A stretch of DNA of 62,361 nt from Candidatus Mycoplasma haematohominis (GCF_902712995.1 NZ_CACTIB010000016.1:1-62361); one strand, 5' to 3'; counted from the first letter of the stretch, positions 1 through 9,256 are shown. The notes: generated by a model from the letters alone, not told the origin. A program made the numbers and translations.

Positions 1-557
1 AAGTTAGTGGTGATGAGCCAATAAAAGAACAAGTGGAGGTAAAAGTTGTTGATGAACATCAACCTGGAGCCCTTCCTCTTGTAGTAGAGGAAGTAGTTAT
101 TCCTATTACCGAGAAAAAAGGATCAGAAGTTGTTGTTCTTCCAGAGAACCCGCAAGTTAATGAAAGTGAAGCATTAAGTGATTACCAAGATGAGGAAGAA
201 AAACCAAAGAGAACTGAATTTAGTATTGATGGTTTTAATGATCCTGATTATGAGGATCCGCAGTTGAATTATTTAGATATTCCTAAAGTTGCAAACAGAG
301 AAAGTTTAAATAAGGGAGGAAAGGACTGAGAGGAGTTTTTTGAGGACGAGAAAAATAGTATTATTGAGAATCATTTATCAGCTTTGCAAGATATAACCAA
401 GGTTGAGATAACTAAGGATCATTTAAAGAAAATGTCTGTGCCTTATGGATCTGCATGATTAAGAAGGGGTTGTTGGCATGTGGATATTACGAAAGATAGC
501 CATAAAGCTTTATGAAGTTCTGTCTGCACATTTTTTACTTCTCCTGTATCTGGATAG
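1..557 (+). CDS. Acidic anchored hemoplasma paralogue, 5' cut by window
   Basis: No recognised function. The frame is open from the first complete codon at position 3 to TAG at 555-557, reading three TGA codons as Trp. It is the C-terminal part of a protein closely matching the gene at 6396-7178: both share the stretch VSGDEPIKEQ, an Asp/Glu-rich middle, an IDGF(N/D)DPDYEDP motif, and a C-terminal WLRRGCW motif. The complete paralogue has an N-terminal hydrophobic segment, so this is probably an anchored, surface-exposed acidic protein (inference). It is the first gene of a block that repeats at about 6655-10050. Confidence 0.7.
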
Positions 558-643
558 ATGGCTTTGTAACCTATGTTTTCATCAGTGCCGGTTATGCATT
601 TGTTGCTTAAAGTAGAATCTAATTTGCAATAGTTATTTAGAAA

Positions 644-916
644 ATGGCATCACAAGCGGCTATGGTTGGAGGAGGATTATTAGGCGCTACGGTAATAGGA
701 GTAGGCAGCGCTTACGCAGCGGGAGCGTTTACTGTTACTTATAATGATTTTTTGGATTATGCCAATAAGAACAATTTTGAGTATATAGGGAATAAGGAAA
801 CTTCAAACGTTTTGGAGATCAAGAAGTTGTTGGATGTTGAGCAGAATAATTCTTATAGAGGTTTATTAAAGAAACATTGAGGGAACAACTGGGTTTTATA
901 TAAATGAGAAAAGTAA
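644..916 (+). pseudogene. AGAF-family protein, truncated at a deletion junction
   Basis: The first 79 codons are almost identical to the gene at 7272-7760: N-terminal hydrophobic Gly/Ala-rich segment (about residues 5-28, ending SAYAAGAF), then a YANKN..EYIGN region. At 885/886 the sequence leaves that paralogue and continues as DNA homologous to position 8726 onward, in a different frame, so the protein ends after about 90 residues at TAA 914-916. The C-terminal half with the family's W-C...C motif is lost. It is a deletion chimera; it could still be translated as a short anchored peptide. Confidence 0.75.
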
Positions 917-1301
917 AAATTTTGGTTTTAGGGATTACGTAAAAGATTTTTTAAATAGAGAACACACTTCAATAGATGGCTCTAAATTAGAAACAAGAAA
1001 GTCAGAGTCAAATAATAAGGAGCACTTTACTGATCAAATCTTATATTTATTGATTCATAATCAGGATTGAAAGAGAGTATGGCCTAACAAGACAGAAAGT
1101 CCTATAGATCCAGCAAAACTTAGTCAGATTAGAGATTCTTTATTGCCGGATGTTATGAGATGATGTCAGGAGTTTGAAACAAAAGAAGATAGACAGGAAA
1201 CAAGGGTACAGAACGAAAATGAATCTTATAACTATAAATCTGATGAAGAGATGTATTTAGCTGTATGTACTTCTGTAGAAAGTAGTAGATTGAAAGATTA
1301 A
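886..1301 (+). pseudogene. 5'-truncated copy of the gene at 8671-9141
   Basis: From 886 to the TAA at 1299-1301 the sequence reads almost identically to codons 20 onward of the gene at 8671-9141 (GFYINEKSKNFGF, a DWKRVWPNKTESP region, then ...EEMYLAVCTSVESS). Its start codon and first ~19 residues are missing because the upstream DNA belongs to the truncated paralogue at 644. The two are in different frames, so this body has no start of its own. It is a remnant made by the same deletion event; residual reading-frame conservation suggests the event is recent (inference). Confidence 0.8.
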
Positions 1302-1380
1302 TAAGAAATATTAAAAACAAAAGTTTTATTTAAAGAGAATAATCAGCATATTTTTATAATTTTTCTTAGATTAATTAACT

Positions 1381-1872
1381 ATGGCATCACCAGCGGCAGT
1401 AGGCGGAGGGATTTTAGCAGCAGGAGCAATAGGAGTAGGCACTGCTTATGCTGCCGGCGCATTTACCGTTACTTATGAAGGTTTTGGGGATTATGCAAAT
1501 AAGAATGGATCTACTTATATAGGAGACTTAAAGGATTCTGATAATGGTTCAGTTAAATGATTATTGGATAATGACAAAGATACGAGTACAAATGGTTACA
1601 GGAATGCACTTAAAGGAGTGTGAAACAATATGAATGATGTAGGTATAACTACTCCCACTAAGCCAATAATAACAGGCGATGCTGATTTAAGTCAGTTGTT
1701 TCCATCTACTGAAGATGTTTCTAAATCTTCAGAAATAGCTGCATTTACTAAAGCATGATGCGAGATTAGAAAAACAAAGAAATTAGGAGAAAATAAGACT
1801 TGAACTGAAAAAACTATTAAGGAAGATTCAGAATGAGGAGTATTTAAGAATGCGTGCTTAAGAACAAAGTAA
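1381..1872 (+). CDS. AGAF-family anchored protein, intact
   Basis: An intact 163-residue protein once TGA is read as Trp (several TGA codons, which is why it looks fragmented in the standard code). ATG at 1381. Residues ~5-28 are a Gly/Ala-rich hydrophobic segment ending TAYAAGAF; then YANKNG.TYIGD, a TTPTKP linker, a SQLFP segment, and a C-terminal AWCEIRK...W...FKNACL motif with two conserved cysteines. The paralogue at 9257-9754 is very similar along its length. Function unknown; likely membrane-anchored with an extracytoplasmic domain and possible disulphide (inference). Confidence 0.75.
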
Positions 1873-1914
1873 ATTTGAGATAAGTTTTTTACTTTAGAAA
1901 GTTAAAAATTGAAT

Positions 1915-2174
1915 CTATTGAGAATTTCCGCTTTCTCAACATTTTTTAGCATCGAAAGTACTATTCGGCAGATTTTCTTTTACCATTCGGTCTAAACCTT
2001 CCAGCAACGCTTCTGTATCAGCCACTCTTATTCCTTTTAGTTTTTGGCATAACTCATTTAAGTCTTTTGGTTTCTGTCTCCTTTCTTTTCTTTCTATTTT
2101 TTCTTGCTCTAATTTTTTTCCTTGTTCTTCAAGCTCTTTATCTTTACTGTTTAGTTCTTCTGTTTCTTTTTCTT
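1915..2174 (-). pseudogene. 3' fragment of coiled-coil anchored protein
   Basis: Reads as the C-terminal two thirds of the protein at 9810-10190: Lys/Glu-rich coiled coil, then KPKDL.ELC.KLKGIR, then KENLPNSTF and a final CW pair. TAG stop at 1915-1917. Upstream of about 2174 the homology ends abruptly and an hsdS fragment begins, so the N-terminal membrane segment and start codon are missing. This marks the right-hand end of the block duplicated from 6655-10050. Confidence 0.75.
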
Positions 2175-2568
2175 AAAGATAAAGCATATGAAATATATTT
2201 GGGGTTTTGATTATGTCTAAAGCACAAAACATTTTCTCCAATTAAGCAAGGCTTATCTTGAAGGTAAACAGAAGCAGTTCCAATTTTGTCTAATGTATGG
2301 CTTGATCTAGTGATTAATAGATCTCCTTTTTCGCAATAGTTTTTTTCGTTTAGTTCTTTTTCATCTGTGAATGAGATTACTTCATCTATGCATTCACTAT
2401 ATTCTTCATTTATTTCTGAATAAGTAATACAAGGGCAATTTCCTGTTCCTAGTTGTTCCTTAGAAATTCCTGACCCTCTCTTAATACCTAATGTAATAGA
2501 ACCAATCGTTTTCCATTCTCAACCCCCCCTCTAATTAATTGATCTAATAGAGAAGTAATTGATTTCAT
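2144..2568 (-). pseudogene. hsdS: hsdS N-terminal fragment (type I restriction specificity), frame-shifted and truncated
   Basis: After the poly-G tract this strand reads one HsdS target-recognition domain start: WEWKTIGSITLGIKRGSGIS, a CPCITYSEI segment, EKGDLLITRSSHTLDKIGTA and an NPKYISYALS end, typical of hsdS. It then runs into the coiled-coil fragment and stops at 2144, so most of the gene is gone. The only nearby ATG (2568) gives MKSITSLLDQLIRGG and meets a seven-G run (2523-2529 on the plus strand as C). With seven G the ATG frame hits a stop soon after; eight G would join it to the HsdS frame. In this sequence it is both OFF and truncated. Confidence 0.8.
2523..2529. repeat. Homopolymer tract, 7 C (G on coding strand), hsdS fragment
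   Basis: Seven C on the plus strand inside the 5' end of the hsdS fragment. Counting codons from ATG 2568, eight G would be in frame, so seven is OFF. Slipped-strand mispairing is the usual mechanism for such tracts. Confidence 0.85.
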
Positions 2569-2657
2569 GTATTAATTAGAGTCTAACGAAGGAAAAGCTA
2601 TAGACTTGGATTCTTAGAATTTCAAATTAATATTTTTTGTTTGTTTTTTAGAGAAAT

Positions 2658-3064
2658 TTAAACTTTGAATGGCATGTGTCCAGGAATAGAGCAATATTTT
2701 CATGCATCTTCTTTTTCATTATCATCAGGGTTTGATTTTTTATAGATTTCCCTGCAAATATTATTTAAGGCAGTGCTGTTGTGATCTCCTATAGGGGCAT
2801 TTGCTTTTTTAAATGCATCACTTTTTGGAGGGTTATTTTTCCATCTTATTTCATATGATCTTCTTCATCATTTTCAATTTTTCATTTCTGATTCTTGAAC
2901 AAATCAATTACTCTTATTGCCTGCTCAAGAAATAGTCTTTGAATTCTTTTTAAGTCCAGTATAGTTTCAGGTAGATTCTATATTTGTTACAGAATATCCC
3001 ACACCCCCCCTACGGCGGCTAATAAACACGAAGCAATAGCTCCTTTAGTTTTTGGGGAGGTCAT
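2658..3064 (-). pseudogene. Poly-G-tract anchored protein, array member 1 (frame OFF)
   Basis: ATG at 3064 starts a short hydrophobic N-terminus (MTSPKTKGAIASCLLAAVGG) that runs into a G7 tract (C 3004-3010). In the sequenced length the frame ends at a stop a few codons later. With eight G it would continue as VGYSVTNIESTWNYTGL..., a ~135-residue protein to TAA at 2658-2660, with the family features ISWAG, a Trp-rich KNWKWWRRSYE region, PKS..FKK, NNICREIYKK and a C-terminal YCSIPG. Unrecognised family; probably anchored by the N-terminal segment. Its required tract length differs in phase from the other four members. Confidence 0.75.
3004..3010. repeat. Homopolymer tract, 7 C, array member 1
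   Basis: Seven C on the plus strand, about 20 codons into the minus-strand gene. Eight (or five, eleven) would restore the long frame; seven is OFF. Confidence 0.85.
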
Positions 3065-3088
3065 AATGTTTAGTTTTTTGTAACCATT

Positions 3089-3500
3089 CTATTTATGTTT
3101 TCTTGGTTCTTTTCCAGGAATAGAACAATATCTTCATGCATCCTCTTGTTCCTCTGTCTTAGCATCTTTGTTTTTATAAGTTTCTCAACATACTCTGTTT
3201 AGAGGGAAATCATCATATAGTTTTGAACCGGAAGTTATCTTCTTGAATTTTTCGCTTTTAGGATAACTATTTACGAATCTATTTTCGTAAGATCAATTTC
3301 ATCATTTAAAGTTATTTCAATTTTTCTCATCAACAAATAATTCATGTTTTCCAGGAGCTCAAGAAATATTTTCTTTCCTTCCCGTAAGACCTTCATATTC
3401 TCATACAGGGTTCTTGGTTAAGTAGGTGTATCCAACCCCCCCCACTTACAATAGCGACAGCACTAGCACCAACTATAGCTTGCGCTTTTCCGGGCGTCAT
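3089..3500 (-). pseudogene. Poly-G-tract anchored protein, array member 2 (frame OFF)
   Basis: ATG at 3500 gives MTPGKAQAIVGASAVAIVS, then a G8 tract (C 3436-3443). In this length the downstream frame is wrong. With seven or ten G it would read VGYTYLTKNPVWEYEGL, ISWAPGK, an NNFKWWNWSYENRF Trp-rich core, PKSEKFKK, NRVCWETYK and a terminal WRYCSIPGKEP to TAG at 3089-3091, about 136 residues. Same architecture as its neighbours; function unknown. Spacing between members is 25-110 bp, each with its own start, so they may be independently switched. Confidence 0.75.
3436..3443. repeat. Homopolymer tract, 8 C, array member 2
   Basis: Eight C on the plus strand. Seven or ten would be in frame, so eight is OFF. 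Confidence 0.85.
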
Positions 3501-3567
3501 GATCTAGTATTTTGACTCTTTTAAATCCAGAACCTATATATTTAATAAGTAGAGGCTATTAATTGTA

Positions 3568-3958
3568 TTATTTTCCGTATATAGAGCAATAAAGTAAAGC
3601 ATCTGCTTTTTCATCGTCGGTAGATGATGGAGATTTGTAAACATTTCAACATACGGTATTTAAACTAGTGTCGTCGTATGATCCATATCCTTTATCCACT
3701 TGTTGAAATTTTGAGCTTTTAGGAGTTATTTTTTGCTTCCTATTTTTATAAGACCAATCTCATCATTTCTTATTTCTAATGCCTGATGCCTTTATAAATT
3801 CTTTTCCAGGAGCTCAAGAAATATTTTGGTTACGCTTTTCTAAACCTTTGTAATTTAATACAGGTATTCTGTTTGAGTAAAGGTAACCTGCCCCCCCCTA
3901 CAATAGTTACTGTAGTAAGGCAAGTTCCTGCAGCAACTTTCTTTTGAAGTGTTGTCAT
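3568..3958 (-). pseudogene. Poly-G-tract anchored protein, array member 3 (frame OFF)
   Basis: ATG at 3958 gives a short hydrophobic leader (MTTLQKKVAAGTCLTTVTIV) and a G8 tract (C 3891-3898). As sequenced the frame stops early. Seven or ten G would continue as AGYLYSNRIPVLNYKGL, QNISWAPGKEF, KKWWDWSYKNR, TPKSSKFQQ, NTVCWNVYK and a terminal LYCSIYGK, about 129 residues, TAA at 3568-3570. It is the most divergent member near the N-terminus of the mature part but keeps the ISWA, WW.WSY and YCS motifs. Confidence 0.75.
3891..3898. repeat. Homopolymer tract, 8 C, array member 3
   Basis: Eight C on the plus strand. Seven or ten would be in frame; eight is OFF. Confidence 0.85.
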
Positions 3959-4068
3959 AATTTTTAAATTTAATTTACCTTTGGAGTATATGAATCTATT
4001 TTTCAGGATGATTGTCTAATCTGAATTTTTAATATTAATTTTCACTCTGTATATAAAGATAAAGTTAT

Positions 4069-4475
4069 TTATTCTTTCTTAGTTGGATCTTTTCCAGGAA
4101 CTGAGCAATATGTTCAAGCGTCTTCTTTTTCATTGTTATCTTCGCTGTTTTTATAAACTTCTCAACAAATTCTATTTAAAGCAGTCATATCATATGGATC
4201 GGAACCGGAAGTTGCTTTTTTAAATTTTTCGCTTTTAGGATTACTTCCTTTCCATCTTAAGTTGTAGGATTGATTTCACCATCTACCATTACTGGCTCCT
4301 GATGGATTTACGAAAGAGTCTTTTTGATTAGACGCCCACTCAACTTTTGTGCTTTTCTTAAGTTTCGGATAATCTCAAGTAGGTTTTTTATTTAGTACTG
4401 CAAAGCCTACCCCCCCCCTATAACAGCTGTTGAAAGGCCAGCGGCGATAGCTACTTTGGTTTGTTTGGGAGTCAT
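4069..4475 (-). pseudogene. Poly-G-tract anchored protein, array member 4 (frame OFF)
   Basis: ATG at 4475 gives MTPKQTKVAIAAGLSTAVI, then a G9 tract (C 4410-4418) followed at once by TAG in the starting frame. Seven or ten G would read VGFAVLNKKPTWDYPKLKK, VEWASNQKDSF, GRWWNQSYNLRW, PKSEKFKK, NRICWEVYKN and a terminal TYCSVPGKDP to TAA at 4069-4071, about 134 residues. Same family as the flanking genes; unknown function, predicted anchored and otherwise extracytoplasmic (inference). Confidence 0.75.
4410..4418. repeat. Homopolymer tract, 9 C, array member 4
   Basis: Nine C on the plus strand; the starting frame meets TAG directly after the tract. Seven or ten would be ON. Confidence 0.85.
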
Positions 4476-4495
4476 AATTCTTCTTATATTACTTT

Positions 4496-4893
4496 TTATC
4501 CTCTTCCTGTTTTAGAACAATAAAGTCTAGCATCTGCTTTTTCATCCTCGGTAGCATTACTCTTTTTATAGATCTCTCAACAAATTCTATTTAGAGGGGC
4601 ATTACTATAAAGCTCAGCAGCTGAATCCACTTTTTTAAATTTATTGCTTCTAGGAGTAGTTTTCTTGAATCTATTTTCATAAGATCACTTCCATCATTTG
4701 AAGTTACCATAACTCCTTTCATCTACAAAAGATGACGATCTTTCATTAGCCCAAACAACTCCGCTTGATTTCCCTTTAAGCTCCGGATAATTTCAAGTAG
4801 GTATTCTTAGATAGGTATATCCTACCCCCCCCCTATTGCAACCAATGAAGTAAAACCTGCTCCTGCGGCCAGTTTTTTCTGAGTAAGTGTCAT
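4496..4893 (-). pseudogene. Poly-G-tract anchored protein, array member 5 (frame OFF)
   Basis: ATG at 4893 gives MTLTQKKLAAGAGFTSLVAI, then G9 (C 4825-4833) and an immediate TAG in the starting frame. Seven or ten G would read VGYTYLRIPTWNYPELKG, VVWANERSSSF, GNFKWWKWSYENRF, TPRSNKFKK, NRICWEIYKK and a terminal LYCSKTGRG to TAA at 4496-4498, about 131 residues. This is the promoter-proximal member if the array is co-transcribed. Confidence 0.75.
4825..4833. repeat. Homopolymer tract, 9 C, array member 5
   Basis: Nine C on the plus strand. Seven or ten would be in frame; nine is OFF. Confidence 0.85.
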
Positions 4894-5216
4894 GACGTCT
4901 ATTTATCTTGAGAATAGATATAAGCTTAACAGCAAATAACGTTAATTTAAATTTTTATATTTGTTTGTTTTTTAGTATGCAAGGCTTAAATTCATAAGTT
5001 AATGCCAATAAAAAAGACTTGTTTAGGCTATTTCTACTTAATTAAGTTATGTTAAATATGGGTTTAAGAAGATCTATAGAATCGGATAAATATAGCGATG
5101 CTAAAGGAATTGATGCTTTAGAAGGAAATGAAGAATAAATATAGAAAACTATTCTTATCTATCGTTTGCCCAAATAACTATAAAAAATCAAAAGCAATAA
5201 ATTGTCTTATTAGATC
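4894..5216. other. Gap with at most one 29-codon ORF
   Basis: AT-rich sequence upstream of the poly-G array. The only notable frame is a plus-strand ATG ORF at 5049-5138 (29 residues, MLNMGLRRSIESDKYSDAKG...), which I do not recognise and would not call a gene without expression data. The promoter of the minus-strand array must lie here, but no convincing box stands out. Confidence 0.4.
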
Positions 5217-5624
5217 TTATTTTCTGTTAACAAGATAGTTTTTTAAGTGATCAGAATCTCATGGAATTTCGTCACTTACTATATCGTCATAGTAAGGAGA
5301 AGTTTTTTCATCTCCTCATCTGTCAATTACAGCAGATATTAGCTTAAGATTCTTAGCTGCTTTTGTTTCTATATCAATTAATTTTTTGTATTCTTCATAA
5401 ACTCCATTTAAATAAAAGACAAAATCACAACCAGCCATAATTTCCTCCATAGCTGCTGATATGGCAGAAGAGAAAGAAGATTGAAAAACAGGATCTTCTA
5501 GGGGAATCTTGCGGATAAGGTAGTTTAGCCCTGTCTTATCCAACATCTTTATTAATTCATTTAACTGATTCTCATAGTTTCAAGCAACACTTACGTATAT
5601 GTTTATTGCTTTTCCGTGTTTCAT
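5217..5624 (-). CDS. Small TIR-like / DUF1863-like protein (tentative)
   Basis: 135 residues from ATG 5624 to TAA 5217-5219, with TGA as Trp. Starts MKHGKAINIYVSVAWNYENQ (beta strand then helix), has an internal AGCDFVFYLNGVYEEYKKL segment and an LIDIETKAAKNLKLISAVI segment. The order (strand, helix, 'in-danger' hydrophobic strand, then a helix with a Glu and a following strand) is like TIR-related nucleotide-handling folds, with the Glu of IDIE where such domains place a catalytic Glu. No membrane segment. This is pattern matching only; no partner such as a SIR2/SLOG effector gene is adjacent. Lone minus gene between the array and plus-strand paralogues. Confidence 0.4.
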
Positions 5625-5816
5625 GGTTAATTAGTTTTTTCACAATACAGTTTACATAAAAGCTTTTTGTTGCGTTAGATAAAGGGATATATTTTGTTTT
5701 TTAATTAATTTATTTCATTAATTCATTAAGAGAGAAGATTATTTTGGAAAAAAAGTATAGGTTTAAATTTCATTTTTTACTATTCGTAGATTTATAGTTT
5801 TTGAAATAATTTGAAT

Positions 5817-6257
5817 ATGTCTTATATAGATCCTAAGATTTTAAAAGTTGGTGTTATAGCCTCATCATCAGTAGGGGCGACAGGAGGTTTTGGTTTTCTA
5901 GCTGTTAATTCTTACGATTTAAAAGAAGTTAGTGAAAAAGATAGGCCTTTTAAGGGTTTAATTAAACACAAAATTAATGGTTTAGATATCAAATGAAAGT
6001 CAAATGCCAATCGTTTGCTTTATGTTTCAAATTCTTCAAAATCATTTTTGGATGAAGTAGCAAATCATTTGAATGTACTTAAAAAAGATGGGTATTTTGC
6101 TTGACTTGAAAAGCCTTGATGAATAATTACAAAGAAAAGCCAAACTACAGAAGAGATAGCTAAATGATGCAAGTTTAAATATGAATCGAAGAGTTTAAAT
6201 GTTCCTTCTGATGAGGAGATAGCGGCATTTAATAAGTTTTGTGTTTTTGATAGGTAG
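5817..6257 (+). CDS. Anchored hemoplasma paralogue with W-C...C tail
   Basis: 146 residues (ATG 5817; a TTG two codons upstream is also open). N-terminal hydrophobic segment with the family's GATGGFGFLAVN, a charged middle, and a C-terminal AKWCKFKYES...EEIAAFNKFC in which the paired cysteines and the preceding Trp are conserved with the AGAF proteins at 1381, 7272, 9257 and 17667. Reads through several TGA codons. Function unknown; predicted anchored to the membrane by residues ~10-30. Confidence 0.65.
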
Positions 6258-6395
6258 ATATCTTTATTAGAAAAGCGTCTTTATTTGTCGCTTTTGAACC
6301 TAATTGAGTTGGGCAACTGATTCATAAAAAAGAGAAATAAAGGGCTTTGTTGGCTTTATATAAATAGGAAAAATTATAAAGGTATAAACGATCAT

Positions 6396-7178
6396 ATGAC
6401 TAAAGTAAATAAAGCTATTTCTATAGGTTCGGGAGTAACAGCGGTAATTGGCGGAACGGTAGGGGGAGTTTGTTCTTTAACTAAGAGTTCTTCTAAAGCT
6501 AATCTTGGTAATTCAAATTTAGTTGATAAGGAAAACGATAGACAGACAAGAGATGATGAATTGGATTTAGCTACTCAAAAACAAGAAGAATTAAATGAAG
6601 AACAAACGTTAGACGGGAAAACAAATATTGTTTTTCCTGAAGTAGATAGCTTGGAAGTTAGTGGTGATGAGCCAATAAAAGAACAAGCGGAGGTAAAAGT
6701 TGTTGATGAAAGTCTACCTGAAGCCTTTCCTCTTGTAGTAGAAGAAGTTGTTGTTCTTTCAGAGAACCCGAAAGTTCATGAAAGCGAAGCATTAAGTGAT
6801 TACCAAGATGAGGAAGATAAACCAAAGAGAATTACATTCAGTATTGATGGTTTTGATGATCCTGATTATGAGGATCCAGAGACTGATTATTTAGAAACTG
6901 CCAAAATTGTTGAAAATAAACAATTGGATAAAACTGAACGTGTGTGGGAAGAGTTTTTTCAGCATTATAAGCATGACAAAACTATAGAAAAACATTTGTC
7001 TACTTTGAATTCTTTGACTGGAGTGAAGGTAACTCATGAGCAATTAGACAAAATGAAAGATGCTTATGGAACTATTTGGTTAAGAAGAGGATGTTGAAGT
7101 ATCGACATTAATAAGCCTTCCCAGAAGGATTTGTGAAATGATATTTGCAAATTCGCAACTTCACTCGTAATTAAGTAA
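6396..7178 (+). CDS. Acidic anchored protein, complete paralogue
   Basis: 260 residues from ATG 6396 to TAA 7176-7178. Residues ~7-30 form a Gly/Val-rich hydrophobic segment (IGSGVTAVIGGTVGGV), then ~120 residues rich in Asp, Glu and Val, an FSIDGFDDPDYEDP motif, and a C-terminal globular part with EKHLSTLNSL, WLRRGCW and WNDICKF. Near-identical to the partial gene at 1-557 and related to the broken gene at 7871-8614. No known domain; the acidic stalk suggests a surface protein (inference). Confidence 0.7.
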
Positions 7179-7271
7179 ATCATTTTATTTTCTTTTGCCT
7201 ATGTTTTTATCAGCGCTGGTCATGCATTTATTGTTTAAAGTAGAATTTGTCCTGTAATAGTTATTTAGAAA

Positions 7272-7760
7272 ATGGCATCACAAGCGGCTATGGTTGGAGG
7301 AGGATTATTAGGCGCTACGGTAATAGGATTAGGCAGTGCTTACGCAGCAGGAGCATTTACTGTTACCTACGATGATTTTTTGGATTATGCAAATAAGAAT
7401 GGTTTTGAGTATATAGGGAATAAGGAAACTTCAAATGTTTTGGAGATCAAGAAGTTGTTGGATGTTGAGCAGAATAATTCTTATAGAGGTTTATTAAAGA
7501 AACATTGAGGGAATATGAATGCAAACGATTTGAAAGAGACTTTAAATCCTAAGCCTACAAAAACATCAGGAGAGGTTGGAACTTTGTTTCCTGATACTGG
7601 AGCAATTTCTCAATCTGATGAGATTTCTAAGTTTGTGAAAGGGTGATGCGAATCGAAAAAAGATAAGACAGTTGGTCAGGATAAAAAGTGAACGAATGAG
7701 TCTATTAATAAAGCTTTAGACTGAGAAATATTTAGAGATATTTGTCTGAAATCTAGTTAG
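7272..7760 (+). CDS. AGAF-family anchored protein
   Basis: 162 residues, ATG 7272 to TAG 7758-7760, with five TGA-Trp codons. Hydrophobic Gly/Ala N-terminus ending GSAYAAGAF, YANKNGFEYIGN, then after residue 79 a linker and the C-terminal KGWCESKK...KKW...IFRDICL motif. This is the intact form of the copy truncated at 644-916. Function unknown. Confidence 0.7.
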
Positions 7761-7870
7761 GTATTTTTCTGTCCCAAATAAGGCATAGAGACCATATTGG
7801 GAAAAAGAAGAATAGTTTTCGATCTTATTTTTATTCAGCGATAAGGATGTGTAATTAGATCATTTTAAGT

Positions 7871-8614
7871 GTGAAGATAAGTAAGGCTGCTGCTATCGGA
7901 GCAGGAGCAACAGCAGTAGTTTGCGGAACAGTAGGAGGGGGTTTGTTCTTTAATTAAGGGTTTTGCTAAGACAAATGAAGTCGAAGAAAAAAAGAATGAC
8001 TTGGATTTAATTAATAAAGTTGATGAAAGTCAGTTGGATGTTAAAAATCAGGAATTAAAAGATGCGGAAGAAGAGTTAGATAGTAATTTTGATAAAGGTA
8101 AAGTAGAGCCGGTTGAAGAAAAAGTCTAGAAGAATCTAAATTAGAAATTTATTTGCCTGAAATTCAAGAATCAGTTGTTGTTCCAAAGGAAGAAGAATTA
8201 CCTTTAGAAGAGGATACAAAGTTGGTTGTTGATCTTGAGAATTTGTTGGATGATGATGAAGAAGAACCAGTTAGAACTATATTTAGTATTGACGATTACA
8301 AAGAGCAAGGTTATGATGATCCGGACAAAGGATATTTAGCAGCTAGAAAAGTTGTTAGTAACGAAAGCTTGGAAGATGATGATGAAATTTGAGAGGATTT
8401 ATTCGAAACTTTTCGAGCTGATAGTACTATTAGGAAGCATCTATCTACTCTAAATTCTTTAACCAAGGTAGAAGTGACGCAAGATAAGCTGAAAGATATG
8501 TCTAAATCTTATGGAGCTGCATGGTTAAGAAGGGGATGTTGACATACAGATATGGATGATACAGACAGCAAATCCTTATGAAATGATATTTGCAAAAACG
8601 GAATCGCAGATTAA
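7871..8614 (+). pseudogene. Acidic anchored paralogue broken by two frameshifts
   Basis: A GTG at 7871 begins KISKAAAIGAGATAVVCGTVGG, matching the N-terminus of the gene at 6396. At a GGAGGGGG run (~7945) the frame is lost; one G fewer would continue as VCSLIKGFAKTNE. A second shift lies near 8125-8130 (before EESKLEIYLPEIQES). The rest is in one frame to TAA 8612-8614 with FSIDDYKEQGYDDP, HLSTLNSLTKVEV, WLRRGCW and WNDICKN. Probably a decayed paralogue; the G run could also be a short phase-variable tract, but the second break argues against a functional gene. Confidence 0.7.
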
Positions 8615-8670
8615 TAATTAAATACAAAAATAATCCATCTACTACCAAGTAGTAAAATATTTAAGTATTT

Positions 8671-9141
8671 ATGACTTCGGCAGCCAAAGCATTGGTTGGT
8701 GCATCTGCTATTGGGGCTACAGGAGCAACTGGGTTTTATATAAATGAGAAAAGTAAAAATTTTGGTTTTAGGGATTACGTAAAAGATTTTTTAAATAGAG
8801 AACACACTTCAATAGATGGCTCTAAATTAGAAACAAGAAAGTCAGAGTCAAACAACAAGGAGCATTTCACTGATCAAATCTTATATTTATTGATTCATAA
8901 TCAGGATTGAAAGAGAGTATGGCCTAACAAGACAGAAAGTCCTATAGATCCAGCAAAACTTAGTCAGATTAGAGATTCTTTGTTGCCAGATGTTATGAGA
9001 TGATGTCAGGAGTTTGAAACAAAAGAAGACAGGCAAGAAATAAAAGTGCAGAACGAAAATGATTCTTATAACTATAAATCTGATGAAGAAATGTATTTAG
9101 CTGTATGTACTTCTGTAGAGAGTAGTAGATCAAAAAATTAG
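8671..9141 (+). CDS. Anchored hemoplasma protein (complete copy)
   Basis: 156 residues, ATG 8671 to TAG 9139-9141. N-terminal GASAIGATGATGFYI hydrophobic segment, then a charged, mostly hydrophilic body: NREHTSIDGS, DQILYLLIHNQDWKRVWP, SQIRDSLLPDVMRWCQEFE, and a terminal EMYLAVCTSVESS. Contains the WC pair and a later Cys, as in the neighbouring families. The 3' five sixths is repeated at 886-1301. Function unknown. Confidence 0.7.
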
Positions 9142-9256
9142 AAAAAAAGAAACTTAATTTGGGTTAGAGGTAATTTATAAAACAACTTTGAGCGAAAACA
9201 CTTGATTTAAATAAGAAGATGGACATATTTTATAATTTCTTAGGTTAAAGTAGGTT

